DNA of 33,414 bases from Phycisphaerae bacterium (GTDB lineage Bacteria; Planctomycetota; Phycisphaerae; Phycisphaerales; SM1A02), in the NCBI GenBank assembly GCA_002862305.1, contig PKCS01000017.1, positions 1 through 33,414 on the forward strand. Reading direction: 5' to 3'. Under the pieces are notes generated by a model that worked only from the letters and a program-made list of their open reading frames with translations, was not told the origin of the DNA and searched no databases. The stretch's first letter is position 1. Every line of letters begins with the position of its first letter. A program made the position numbers and the translations under genes. Below are positions 1 through 7,780 of the stretch, piece after piece.

Positions 1-683
1 GACGCGGGTCCGTCCAGCTCGTCGTAGTAGGGCAGGTAGTCGACCAGCGCGTTCTGGGGGATCCCCATCCGACCGCCCGCGGAGTCCCCGATCTGGGCCA
101 TGGTGGTGGACCGACCCATGAAGCAGTCGTTGAAGGCGATGATGCGGGGCGCACCCTGCATCTTCTGCTGGCAGACCTTGAGGGCGCTCTCGTTGGCCAT
201 CGCCCCCGAGTTGGTCATGAAGCAGTGCGCGATGTTCGAACCCTTGCCGGCCTCGGCCACCAGCAGCTCGGAGAGCTCGACCATGTCGGCGTTGAACTGG
301 AGGTTGCCCTCCATGCAGACGTCGGAGAGGCCGGCCTCGAGCTGCGCCCGGACCATCTCGGGGTGGGAGTGGCCGAACATGTGCACCCCGATGCCGTTGA
401 TCATGTCCCACTTGACCGAGCCGTCGGCCAGTTCGACCAGCGGACCGTTCCCGAAGCCGGAGCCGATGTAGGGATAGAGGCAGGGACGCCCGCGGGCATC
501 GGCCGCCCGCTGGAGCCAGCCCTCGTAGGACTCGGCCGCGCCCTCGCGGGGGGGTCGGGCGCCGGTCAGGTTGGCCTGGGCCGCCCTGAGTTCCGATAAG
601 ATGGACTCGATCGAGGCCTGGACGGTCTCGTTGGCCGCGAAGCTGGTTCCCGTGACGTCGGATTGATGGTTTGTGGTGGGCAT
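1..683 (-). CDS. Class III PLP-dependent aminotransferase, N-terminal part (cut by window edge)
   Basis: The reading frame starts at ATG 683 and runs off the left edge after 227 codons. The visible part contains the class III aminotransferase N-terminal elements: residues like DGSVKWDMINGIGVHMFGHS followed by a TNSGAMANESALK stretch, which is the PLP phosphate-binding region of the acetylornithine/ornithine/4-aminobutyrate aminotransferase family. The Schiff-base lysine lies beyond the window. The start is supported by a TGCTAGAAT box ending 9 bases upstream of the ATG and by the absence of an earlier plausible start. It diverges from the membrane protein at 843. The exact substrate cannot be told; acetylornithine, lysine or a diamine are all possible. 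No lysine or arginine gene is directly adjacent on this side, although dapF lies 2 kb away. Confidence 0.85.
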   Translation of the reverse strand, partial: MPTTNHQSDVTGTSFAANETVQASIESILSELRAAQANLTGARPPREGAAESYEGWLQRAADARGRPCLYPYIGSGFGNGPLVELADGSVKWDMINGIGVHMFGHSHPEMVRAQLEAGLSDVCMEGNLQFNADMVELSELLVAEAGKGSNIAHCFMTNSGAMANESALKVCQQKMQGAPRIIAFNDCFMGRSTTMAQIGDSAGGRMGIPQNALVDYLPYYDELDGPA

Positions 684-692
684 GAGGACTTC

Positions 693-698
693 ATTCTA
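693..698 (-). promoter_or_regulatory. -10 box (TAGAAT) of the aminotransferase, probably leaderless
   Basis: On the minus strand TAGAAT is preceded by TGC, giving an extended -10 (TGnTAnnnT), and ends 9 bases before the ATG at 683. Transcription would begin at or 1-2 bases before the start codon. No Shine-Dalgarno sequence fits in between and no good -35 was seen. Confidence 0.5.
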
Positions 699-830
699 GC
701 AGAGCGGTGCCGGGATCGGCTGAGGAAGACCCAAACCCGGGACCGAAGGGCCGGGCGGCGGAGGGAACGAGGGGTTCCCGGACGCGGACGGTCCCACGCA
801 CTCCCTGGCCCTGCAGGGTCACCGCGACAG

Positions 831-836
831 TACAGT
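831..836 (+). promoter_or_regulatory. -10-like box (TACAGT) 6 bases before the 843 start codon
   Basis: TACAGT is separated from ATG 843 by six bases, so a transcript starting at the usual distance would begin at the start codon. No TTGACA-like -35 is visible 16-18 bases upstream. Confidence 0.4.
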
Positions 837-842
837 GCGTCC

Positions 843-1256
843 ATGAACGACGAGCCGATCGAGAACCGACGCGCCGAAGCGAACGACCCTGACCGACCGG
901 CGGGTGCCCCCCCCGCTCCCCCGCCGCCTCCGCCGCCCCCGCCGCCCGCCTCATCGGCGGCGCCGCCGGCGAAGTCCTCCACCGGCGGATGGACCTTTCG
1001 TCGCGTGACCGACATCATCGGCGGCCCCAACCTCCGCCTGTTCGACAACCTCTTCTCGCTCGGCAGCGTCCTGGTGGGCGTGGTCGTGGGGCTGGTGGTG
1101 ACCTACGGCTTGATCACCGTCCCGGACCCCGACGGGACCCGCGGAGGCGGGACGTACTACGGCCTGCTCGCGGTCGGCGGGGTGATCGGGTTGGTGGTCG
1201 GCGGCGTGCTGGGGGGACTGGTCCTGATGGTGCTCGGGTGGTTCCGACGCGACTGA
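843..1256 (+). CDS. Small proline-rich membrane protein of unknown function
   Basis: This 137-residue protein has a charged N-terminus (residues 1-20), a proline-rich stretch at about 20-40 including an uninterrupted run of prolines, a short basic segment (FRRVTDIIGG), and two hydrophobic glycine/valine-rich helices (about residues 78-95 and 105-132) ending in a positively charged WFRRD tail. That suggests a small integral membrane protein with a cytoplasmic N-terminal tail. I do not recognise a family. ATG 843 is chosen over ATG 663 because the latter would extend into the divergent aminotransferase and the promoter gap, and because a -10-like box sits just before 843. It converges with the M20 peptidase, with 3 bases between the stops. 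Confidence 0.7.
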   Translation: MNDEPIENRRAEANDPDRPAGAPPAPPPPPPPPPPASSAAPPAKSSTGGWTFRRVTDIIGGPNLRLFDNLFSLGSVLVGVVVGLVVTYGLITVPDPDGTRGGGTYYGLLAVGGVIGLVVGGVLGGLVLMVLGWFRRD

Positions 1257-1259
1257 GCG

Positions 1260-2516
1260 TCAGGGAACCAGGTCGGTCTCGCCGCAGCTGATCCGCTTCA
1301 TCAGGATCGCGAAGAGCGCGGCACGTTCCCAGAGCGACTCGATCTCGACGTACTCGTCGCGCCGATGAAGGTTGCCACCCCGGATCCCGAGGGTGTCCAC
1401 GCAGGGGAGGCCCGCCGACTGGAGGACGTTCGCGTCGCACACCCCCCCGGTCCGGCCGAAGGGCATCTCGCCGCCGAGGGCCTCGGCGACCGAGCGGGCG
1501 GCCATCGCGATCGCGGTCACGTCCTCGGTCTGGGGCTTGGCGGGGCGGTTGAAGGTCCGGTGGATCGTGACCCGGGGCAGGTGGTCGGCGGGAAGCGGCC
1601 GACCGGACGCATCGGTGGCGTAGTCGGTCTCGATCGCCTCGATCGCCGCGGCGAGGGCGGCCTGGGCCTCGGGATCCGCGAAGCGCAGGTTGCCCCAGCA
1701 GGCCGCGTGGTCGGGGACGGCGTTGGTCGCTCCCCCGCCCTGCAACGGACCGATGTTGACGATCCGCCCGTTCCCGGGATCCGCGAGGTCCAGCACCCGG
1801 CCCATCACCTCCGCGAGGGTCTTGACCGCGGAGATCCCCCGCTCGAACTCCCGGCCGACGTGCGCGCTGCGGCCCTCGACCTCGATCATGAACTGGCCGG
1901 ACCCCATGCGCTCGACCACCAGGGACCCGTCGGGAAGCGCGGGCTCGATGACCAGGCCCAGGTCGTGCTCCGCGGCGGCGTCCTGCAGGTGCCGTTCCGA
2001 GCAGAAGGTGCCGGTCTCCTCGTCGCTGTTGATCAGGTAGGTCCAGTGGCACTCGACGCCCTCGGCGTCGAGGGCCTCCAGCGCGGCGAGGGCGACCAGC
2101 AGGCCGCCCTTCATGTCCGCGGCCCCGGGCCCGCGGGAGATCCCGTCGGCCTCGTGGGTCAGGGCGATGAAGGTGTCCTCGGGGTCGTGCACGGTGTCGA
2201 TGTGCCCGGCGATCAGGATCCGCGGGCCGCCTCCCTCGAGCGGGCGCGAGCACACCGCGGTGGGCGGTGGGTCCGCCTGCACGCCACCCAGCAGCCAGTC
2301 CGGTCGAGGCGCGCCGGGGCGGAGTTCGGTGGTGGCACCGAGCGCCTCCAGCCGGGTCACGAGTCGTTCACGCATGAGGTCGAGCCCCGGGACGTGGCCC
2401 TGCCCGGAGGGGATCGCGACCAGCTCCTCGAGCTGCCGGACCAGTTCGGGCTGCCGGGCCTGCAGGCGATCGCGCAGACGCGCTTCGAGGGGATCGAGGG
2501 ATCGCGGGTCAGTCAT
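1260..2516 (-). CDS. M20 family metallopeptidase (ArgE/DapE/CPG2-like)
   Basis: This 418-residue protein is a zinc-dependent amidohydrolase of the M20 family. Visible ligands are H105 and D107 in AGHIDTV, D134 in GPGAADMKGG, the catalytic pair E166-E167 in NSDEETG, E191, and H384 in GGNLHRRDEY. The dimerisation (lid) domain lies between about 205 and 310 (GRSAHVGREFERG). Length and order match carboxypeptidase G2/DapE-type enzymes. Its ATG overlaps the dapF stop by 8 bases, implying translational coupling, so a role in diaminopimelate or peptidoglycan amino-acid metabolism (for example a DapE-like deacylase) is a reasonable inference. The motif set alone cannot separate DapE, ArgE and glutamate carboxypeptidase. 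No signal peptide is seen, so it should be cytoplasmic. Confidence 0.88.
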   Translation of the reverse strand: MTDPRSLDPLEARLRDRLQARQPELVRQLEELVAIPSGQGHVPGLDLMRERLVTRLEALGATTELRPGAPRPDWLLGGVQADPPPTAVCSRPLEGGGPRILIAGHIDTVHDPEDTFIALTHEADGISRGPGAADMKGGLLVALAALEALDAEGVECHWTYLINSDEETGTFCSERHLQDAAAEHDLGLVIEPALPDGSLVVERMGSGQFMIEVEGRSAHVGREFERGISAVKTLAEVMGRVLDLADPGNGRIVNIGPLQGGGATNAVPDHAACWGNLRFADPEAQAALAAAIEAIETDYATDASGRPLPADHLPRVTIHRTFNRPAKPQTEDVTAIAMAARSVAEALGGEMPFGRTGGVCDANVLQSAGLPCVDTLGIRGGNLHRRDEYVEIESLWERAALFAILMKRISCGETDLVP

Positions 2517-3453
2517 TCCAGAGCGGCTCCTCGACCGGTCGGACCACGAGCTGGTCCGGGGTGACCTCGCCGGTGAAGACCGTCTGCATCGAACCGTGGA
2601 GGGTCACCAGCCCGGAGGTCCGGTCGTAGTCCATCCGGAGGGCTCCGCCCGGGAGGCGCGCGTCGACCGTCGCGTTGGTCCGGCCCTCGAGCACCCCCGC
2701 CACCGCGACCGCGGAGGCCCCGGACCCGCAGGCGAGGGTCGCCCCGCTCCCCCGCTCCCAGGTCCGGATGGTGAGCCGGCCGGGGGCGTCGACCCGGACG
2801 AAGTTCACGTTGATCCGCTCGGGGAACCAGGGGTGGTGCTCGATCCGCGGACCGACCTGCTCCAGGGGGACCTGGTCGGGGCGGTCGGTCCAGAAGACCA
2901 GGTGCGGGTTGCCGACCGAGACCAGGCTGCACACCGGCTCGACCCCGGCGATCCGCAGCAGGGTGGCGTCCTCGTCGAGCAGCTGGTCGAGGTCGAGGTG
3001 GAGTCCGATCGTGGAATCGTCCGAGTCCATCCCCGGGATCGAGACCCCGAGCTCGCCGATCGTCGTCCCCGGCCGTCCCATCACCACCGAGGCGCTGCCG
3101 AGCAGTCCGGCCTCGGAGTGGGTGCGGACCTCGAGCACCCCCGCGCCGGTGCGGATGCGCAGGTCGGGGCCGGAGACCATGCCCTGGTCGATGGCGAAGA
3201 GGGCGGCGCACCGTAGCCCGTTCCCGCAGAGTTCCGCCTCACCGCCGTCGCGGTTGAAGATCCTCATCGAGAGGTCCGCGTCGTCGGAGGCGTCCCGGCC
3301 GACGAGGATCAGCCCGTCGGCGCCCACCCCGTGGTGCCGGTCGCAGATCCGCCGGGCGACGTCGCCGGGATCCTCGACCGAATGGTGGTCGGCGTCCACG
3401 TAGACGTAGTCGTTCCCGATCGCGGTCATCTTGGTGAAGCGGAGGGTGCTCAT
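2509..3453 (-). CDS. dapF: Diaminopimelate epimerase
   Basis: DapF converts LL- to meso-diaminopimelate, the last shared step to lysine and the peptidoglycan cross-linking residue. The 314-residue protein begins MSTLRFTKMTAIGNDYVYVD, as DapF does (substrate-binding Asn in GNDY). It contains both catalytic cysteines: C76 in ELCGNGLRCAA and C242 in LACGSGASA. The VGNPHLVFW and ERINVNFVR segments are also typical. The start ATG 3453 lies 41 bases after the M48 gene stop, and the stop overlaps the start of the M20 gene by 8 bases, so it sits third in a four-gene operon. Length is slightly above the usual 270-285 because of a small insertion around residues 125-160. Confidence 0.96.
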   Translation of the reverse strand: MSTLRFTKMTAIGNDYVYVDADHHSVEDPGDVARRICDRHHGVGADGLILVGRDASDDADLSMRIFNRDGGEAELCGNGLRCAALFAIDQGMVSGPDLRIRTGAGVLEVRTHSEAGLLGSASVVMGRPGTTIGELGVSIPGMDSDDSTIGLHLDLDQLLDEDATLLRIAGVEPVCSLVSVGNPHLVFWTDRPDQVPLEQVGPRIEHHPWFPERINVNFVRVDAPGRLTIRTWERGSGATLACGSGASAVAVAGVLEGRTNATVDARLPGGALRMDYDRTSGLVTLHGSMQTVFTGEVTPDQLVVRPVEEPLWND

Positions 3454-3494
3454 GGGGGTCCGTTCGGGGGGTTCCGGGGGGTGGCGGGACTGGA

Positions 3495-4922
3495 TCAGGC
3501 GGGCGCCTCGCCGACGAACCACGCCAGCGAGATGGCCAGAATAACGAGGATCGTGCCCGCTTTGAGCAGTCGGACCTGTCGGTCGATCGGTAAATCGTCG
3601 ATCGGGCGCCCCACGAGCCGCGCCAGCCGCGACTGGCGCCAGCGAATCGACCCGTGACGCCAGGTGTGGCGGGCGGGGTCCATGCCGTTGTACCTGGCCA
3701 CGGATTCGAGGGCGGACGCGACCAGGGCCGAGGCCTCCGGGGTCACCCGGTCGCCCTCGTGGTGCCCGAGGGCGAGGTCCCGCGCGGCGGCCGCGTCCGC
3801 CTGGAGCTCCAGCCTCCGGGAGACCGCGCCGAAGCCGATGAAGACCACCCCCAGCACCACCACCACCGCCACCAGTTCGAAGGCGGACTGCAACCGGCCG
3901 GGGTCCGCGCCGGTCTCGAGGGCCAGGCGGAAGACGGGGTTCACGATCCATTCCACCAGCTGCCCGACGAGGGCCACCAGGGCGAAGAGCATCGCCGCGG
4001 TCCAGGGAAGGTGTCGATGCCGGAGGTGCCCGGCCTCGTGGGCCATCACCGCCCGGACCTGGTCGAGGCTCAGCAGCTCCAGCAGCCCGTCGGTCAGGAG
4101 CACGAACCGGGTGGCGGGGAAGACCCCGATCACCGCGCCGTTCAGCATCGAGGTCCCGGTGGGCCAGACCAGGATGTCCCGCACCCGTACCCCGGCCTCG
4201 CGCAGCACCTGCTCCATCGCCCGGCGCACGGGCCCGTCGGCGAGGGGGACCGCCCCCACCGCCAGCCGCATGGTGAACGGCGCGAGCACGATCCCGAGGA
4301 GCCCGGCCGCGCCCGCGGCCACGGGCGCGATCCCGGAGCCGGGCCGCAGCAGGCGGACCGCGAGCTCGGCGGATTCCACGAGGGCGAGGATCATCAGCAC
4401 CGGCACCAGCACCAGCAGCAGGTGGGTCCGGAACTGCCAGAGCACGTACCCCGCGGCGGAGGGCACGGGGTGGACCGGGAGCCCCTCGTCCAGTCGACGG
4501 ATCAGCAGCGATTCGCGAAGCAGCCGTTCCAGCGGCCACTGCACCCACCAGAGCATCGCGAGCAGGAACAGCGCGGGCAGGATCGAGAGCAGTTCATCGA
4601 GGACCACCACGTCCCCGATGGCGGCCCGCACCAGCTCGAGCCAGCCCAGGCCGGCGAGGGAGACCACGGAGCACCCGACCACGATCCACTGCAGCACCCG
4701 AAGGCGGGTTCCCGCGCGGAGGATCGAGGCGGGGGAACCCCCGACGGCCAGCCGCAGGGTCCTTCGGACCAGGACGTACTCGAGGACCACGCAGGCCACG
4801 GGGGGGAGGAACGCCACCAGCGGTGGGAGCCAGGGGGGGATCGACCCGGCCGACCACGACGCGCCGAGGCCCTGGTCGGCGAGCATCACCGCGGCCAGGA
4901 GTAGGAGCACGAGTACCTGCAC
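3495..4922 (-). CDS. M48-type membrane zinc metalloprotease
   Basis: The 475-residue protein has the HExxH zinc motif as MAHEAGH (H295, E296, H299) and a downstream LELQADAAA segment that supplies the third ligand in M48 peptidases. About five hydrophobic segments precede the motif (near residues 1-20, 35-55, 78-95, 108-128, 165-185 and 205-222) and two follow (around 310-330 and 345-365), with a last one at the C-terminus. The architecture resembles HtpX/Ste24-like integral membrane proteases with the active site facing the cytoplasm. The start is GTG 4922 with GGAG about 10 bases upstream; it lies 19 bases after the stop of the lipoprotein gene. Being in one operon with a lipoprotein suggests an envelope quality-control role; this is inference. 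Confidence 0.85.
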   Translation of the reverse strand: MQVLVLLLLAAVMLADQGLGASWSAGSIPPWLPPLVAFLPPVACVVLEYVLVRRTLRLAVGGSPASILRAGTRLRVLQWIVVGCSVVSLAGLGWLELVRAAIGDVVVLDELLSILPALFLLAMLWWVQWPLERLLRESLLIRRLDEGLPVHPVPSAAGYVLWQFRTHLLLVLVPVLMILALVESAELAVRLLRPGSGIAPVAAGAAGLLGIVLAPFTMRLAVGAVPLADGPVRRAMEQVLREAGVRVRDILVWPTGTSMLNGAVIGVFPATRFVLLTDGLLELLSLDQVRAVMAHEAGHLRHRHLPWTAAMLFALVALVGQLVEWIVNPVFRLALETGADPGRLQSAFELVAVVVVLGVVFIGFGAVSRRLELQADAAAARDLALGHHEGDRVTPEASALVASALESVARYNGMDPARHTWRHGSIRWRQSRLARLVGRPIDDLPIDRQVRLLKAGTILVILAISLAWFVGEAPA

Positions 4923-4941
4923 GAGGAAGCGACTCCGGGGC

Positions 4942-6429
4942 TCAGCCCTGACCGGGTCGTTCGACGGTCCCGAGGTCGACCACCACCTCGTCGGACCGGT
5001 AGAAGTCGACGTTCAGGAGGTTCGGCTTGACGAAGGTGAAGACGAGGCAGTTCGCGCCGGTCTCCTCCGCGTACTGCAGGTCGCCCACGTGGGGGCCCGC
5101 GTGTCGCCGGTTCGAGTAGTTCTGGGCGTGGTTGTGGAAGTGGAAGAGCGCGGTGTAGCCGTCGTCGAACAGCGACTGCGGGGCGAGGAACTTCTCGTCG
5201 GACACCCGGCTGCGGGGCGGGTGCTCGACCAGCTCGAAGCGACCCGACTCGTCGAGGCGGATGATGCCGCCGAACTCGGTGGTGGTGTCGATCAGGTCCC
5301 GGTCCGCCTGGTCGAAGAGGTGTTCCCGGAAGCGGTCGTCGGCGAGGGCCTCCCGGGCGAGGGCCATCGCCACGAAGTCGCTCCAGCCCGCGCGCCCCCG
5401 CACGTCGGACAGTCGTTCCGTGACCTTGACCGTCCACCCGCTGAAGTCCGCGGTGTACCGCGGGCCACTGGCCCCGATCTGCTCGTCGAGGATCCGGTAG
5501 AGCTCGGCGTCCGAGCGTTCGAGGAGTTCCGGTCGGTGTCGGGCCGCCGCCACCACCACCGCGAGGTCCCGGGGCGTCAGCTCGCTCCGCCGCTGCTCGT
5601 CCAGCCGGCTGAACGACCGCCCCATCCGCTCCCAGTAGGCCCGGTAGGGACGGGTGCGGAGCTCGCGGATCCAGAGGATCTCCTCCTTGTTGCGCGGCAT
5701 CACGCCCAGCTCGTTGACCGAGGCGCGGAGGTCCAGCAGCATCTGGTCGTCCCCCACCAGCTCGTCGTCGTTGACGAGTTCCACCAGCAGGTCCCGCCGG
5801 CCGCGGTCGATCAGCAGCTCCCAGCAGCGGTACCTGAGGTTCTGTTCCACGAACGGCCGGGCGTTCAGCATGGTGTCCACCAGCACCACGTCGACCCGTT
5901 CCGGTCCGCCGTACATCCGGGCGAGCACCTCGGGCTCCTGCCGCCCGGCATCGCGCTCCCAGTAGGGCACGGGCATCGCCCAGGAACGGATGATCGCCTT
6001 GGTCAGGCCCTTGTTGCCGAGCTCCCCGGCCCGTTGGATGACCCAGGACCTGAATTCGGTGGGCTGGAGCAGCGGGAGGTTGACCGTGAGCAGGCGCTCG
6101 AGGGCGGCGGGGTCGCGCCGGACGAGGCGGTCGAAGCAGGCCTTGCGGGTGGCCAGCAGGCCCTTCGGGGAGAGGATGATCCGCTCGAGCTCGGCGTTGT
6201 AGCGAGGGCTCGGGGGGGCCGCGTCCAGCCGTGCCAGGGCGTTGATCTGCGCGGACGAGGAGACCCGGTTGCTCTTGAGGACCTCGTAGGGATCACGGGG
6301 CGCCCCCGCCCCGCAACCGCCGCCACAGGCGGCCAGGAGTCCCAGCACCAGGGCCACCGGAAGGCCCCAACGGGCCCCGAAGGCGGCGCGGAAGCGGGGT
6401 CGACGGGGGCTGGGTGGGCGATTGAGCAT
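4942..6429 (-). CDS. Large lipoprotein with a C-terminal JAMM/JAB-like domain
   Basis: This 495-residue protein has a basic N-terminus, a hydrophobic stretch and a lipobox LLAAC with the lipidated cysteine at residue 35, so it should be exported and membrane-anchored. The middle (about 50-370) is helical and charged, possibly repeat-like, and I do not recognise it. The last 115 residues look like a JAMM/JAB metalloprotease: E385 in TTEFGGII, an HxH cluster (H430, H432, H434) after a hydrophobic strand, and D450 in GPHVGD followed by a strand ANCLVFTF. The canonical serine three residues before the aspartate is H447 here and the spacer is longer than usual, so catalysis is unproven. Start ATG 6429 has GAGGAGG 9 bases upstream. 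First gene of the operon with the M48 protease, dapF and the M20 peptidase. Confidence 0.72.
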   Translation of the reverse strand: MLNRPPSPRRPRFRAAFGARWGLPVALVLGLLAACGGGCGAGAPRDPYEVLKSNRVSSSAQINALARLDAAPPSPRYNAELERIILSPKGLLATRKACFDRLVRRDPAALERLLTVNLPLLQPTEFRSWVIQRAGELGNKGLTKAIIRSWAMPVPYWERDAGRQEPEVLARMYGGPERVDVVLVDTMLNARPFVEQNLRYRCWELLIDRGRRDLLVELVNDDELVGDDQMLLDLRASVNELGVMPRNKEEILWIRELRTRPYRAYWERMGRSFSRLDEQRRSELTPRDLAVVVAAARHRPELLERSDAELYRILDEQIGASGPRYTADFSGWTVKVTERLSDVRGRAGWSDFVAMALAREALADDRFREHLFDQADRDLIDTTTEFGGIIRLDESGRFELVEHPPRSRVSDEKFLAPQSLFDDGYTALFHFHNHAQNYSNRRHAGPHVGDLQYAEETGANCLVFTFVKPNLLNVDFYRSDEVVVDLGTVERPGQG

Positions 6430-6462
6430 GGTGGCTGCCTCCTCGGATGGCGACGGTCGTGC

Positions 6463-6471
6463 TAGACTCTA
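6463..6471. promoter_or_regulatory. Overlapping divergent -10 boxes (TAGACT on plus, TAGAGT on minus)
   Basis: The nine bases TAGACTCTA read as a -10-type TAnnnT hexamer on both strands: plus strand TAGACT at 6463-6468, preceded by TGC, toward nifU; minus strand TAGAGT at 6466-6471 toward the lipoprotein operon. The minus transcript would have a leader of about 30 bases including GAGGAGG. The overlap means the two promoters should compete. Confidence 0.45.
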
Positions 6472-6539
6472 CCCGACGGGGGATCGTGTCATCCGAGGAT
6501 GGATGCGGATTCCCGAGTCGACCACCCGAGAAGACCCTC

Positions 6540-6830
6540 GTGACCGAGCACGACCACGACGCCAGCGCAGGGAAGCCGGACCTGAACCATCGGGTCCAGG
6601 CGGTCCTCGAGATGATGCGGCCCATGATCCAGGAGGATGACGGGGACATCGAGCTCGTCGAGGTCACCCACGAAGGGGTGGTGAAGATCCGGTTCAAGGG
6701 CGCCTGCGTGGGCTGCCCCTCGAGTGCGAACACCCTGCACAACGGGATCGAGCGCACGCTCAAGCAGCGAGTGCCCGAGGTGATCGGGGTCGAGGCGGTC
6801 GAGGACCCCGGAAATTCCAAAAAAACCTGA
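6540..6830 (+). CDS. NifU C-terminal-domain Fe-S scaffold protein
   Basis: The 96-residue protein consists of a single NifU-like domain, the type that assembles and passes on iron-sulfur clusters. It has the opening helix RVQAVLEMMRPMIQEDDGDIELV, the strand GVVKIRFKG, and the CxxC cluster ligands in ACVGCPSS (two cysteines), followed by the helix NGIERTLKQRVPEV. The N-terminal NifU cysteine domains are absent, as in free-standing Nfu proteins. I chose GTG 6540 because the domain starts soon after it and GAGAAG lies just upstream; GTG 6486 is also possible. ATG 6447 would precede the -10 box at 6463 and is unlikely. A weak 5-bp GC hairpin (6843-6858) follows the gene. Confidence 0.88.
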   Translation: MTEHDHDASAGKPDLNHRVQAVLEMMRPMIQEDDGDIELVEVTHEGVVKIRFKGACVGCPSSANTLHNGIERTLKQRVPEVIGVEAVEDPGNSKKT

Positions 6831-7097
6831 TCGCCGAGGTCACCCGGGGTCATCCGGGAAGTCCCAGAAAAACCAGCCTCCGGCAGCCTGCGACCCGATG
6901 GGAGCGGCGGGCGTGTCCCCGTCCACGCGAGGGGGTGCGACGTGCCCCTCGGTTTGGGGGCTTTGCGAGGCGGATTCCCGTCCGGATCGGGTAGATTGAT
7001 CGGGTCCCCGGACGCGAACGACGGCGTCGCAAGCGCTCCCGGGACGACCTCGGTACACGCAGAGATCGCGCTCGTAGATCGGCAGGAGGCCCGGACC

Positions 7098-7331
7098 ATG
7101 CTAGTCATCACCCGCAGAGAAGGCGAAGAAGTCGTCATCGGAGACCCCTCGGCACCGATCGGGGTGGTGAGGATCGCGGCGATCAAGGGTGACCGGGTGC
7201 GCGTGGCCTTCGAGTTCCCACGAACCATCGAGGTGCACCGCCGGGAAGTCGCGGAGCAGATCATCGCGACCAAGGACGACGGCCAGTCCGTGGTCGGCAA
7301 GATCCGGCCCGCGGCCAACGACGGCGGCTGA
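7098..7331 (+). CDS. csrA: Carbon storage regulator CsrA (RNA-binding translational regulator)
   Basis: The 77-residue protein matches CsrA/RsmA along its core: MLVITRREGEEVVIGD at the N-terminus, IKGDRVRVAFEFPRTIEVHRREVAEQI in the centre. The first-strand Arg pair and the VHRREV arginine that contact GGA-containing RNA are present. CsrA proteins bind mRNA leaders and block or expose ribosome sites, controlling motility, carbon storage and biofilm functions. Start ATG 7098 follows an AGGAGG ribosome site. A second GGA lies between that site and the ATG (GGAggcccGGAccATG), so autoregulation by CsrA binding is plausible but inferred. The C-terminal tail (about residues 60-77) is slightly longer than in enterobacteria. 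Confidence 0.95.
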   Translation: MLVITRREGEEVVIGDPSAPIGVVRIAAIKGDRVRVAFEFPRTIEVHRREVAEQIIATKDDGQSVVGKIRPAANDGG

Positions 7332-7424
7332 TCGGCGGTACCCGGGCGTCGCGCCCGCACCCAGCAACTCGACCAGGCGACGTGAACGGGCCCCAGCGGG
7401 ATCCGGGGACGCCCTGCGGACAAG

Positions 7425-7458
7425 AACGAACCCGGTGACGGCGGTCACCGGGTTCGTT
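7425..7458. terminator. Perfect 15-bp hairpin downstream of csrA
   Basis: AACGAACCCGGTGAC at 7425-7439 pairs without mismatch with 7444-7458 around a GGCG loop. It begins 93 bases after the csrA stop. There is no T-tract on the plus-strand side (GTTGCGG follows), so it is either a terminator of the U-less type, an mRNA 3'-end stabiliser, or a bidirectional barrier between the convergent csrA and mraZ transcripts. Confidence 0.6.
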
Positions 7459-7575
7459 GCGGAGTCGTCGATCCGTGCACCACCCTGGATCGCTCGCACC
7501 GCGCCGGAGCGCGGCACCTGTTTGCGGGCCCGGGGGCCCGTTGGTCGGAACGGCCGTCCGTGCCGTTCGACGCAT

Positions 7576-7767
7576 GCAGCTGAAGAGATCACAGCTGCGG
7601 GGGGAAGGGAATCAAGCGTGAAACGCCGTGTCTGCCCACCCGAATGGAGCAGTCATCGAGGGTGTCAGCCGTCCATGGCTGGAAACCGGAGTCCGTTCCG
7701 ACGTGAGTTTCACAAATGCCCTCGATGATTCCCTGGCCAGGGTCGCGATCCGTCCATGAAGGCGACC
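7576..7767. other. Structured non-coding stretch with pseudoknot-ordered complementarity (candidate RNA)
   Basis: Successive pairings can be read directly. GCAGCTG (7576-7582) pairs with CAGCTGC (7592-7598). GTGAAAC (7618-7624) pairs with GTTTCAC (7707-7713). TCATCGAGGG (7653-7662) pairs with CCCTCGATGA (7719-7728). The last two cross each other, as in a pseudoknot. A CTGC...GCAG hairpin lies between the first halves, CAGCC/GGCTG lies inside, the palindrome CCCTGGCCAGGG follows, and GGTCGC (7741-7746) pairs with GCGACC (7762-7767). No known RNA family is recognised; strand is undetermined. Confidence 0.35.
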
Positions 7768-7780
7768 TGACATGCGATGG

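Noticed and set aside
903-950. Cytosine/CCG-rich run resembling a simple repeat.
   Set aside because: It encodes the proline run of the small membrane protein at 843-1256; it is part of a coding sequence rather than an independent repeat.
6447-6539. N-terminal extension of the NifU-like protein from ATG 6447.
   Set aside because: The start precedes the TGCTAGACT promoter box at 6463 and the extra 31 residues do not resemble a NifU domain.
7189-7728. A 179-codon frame running from csrA into the csrA-mraZ spacer.
   Set aside because: It starts inside csrA in another frame and is Ser/Arg/Thr/Pro-rich; no start signal. The spacer is better explained by RNA structure.
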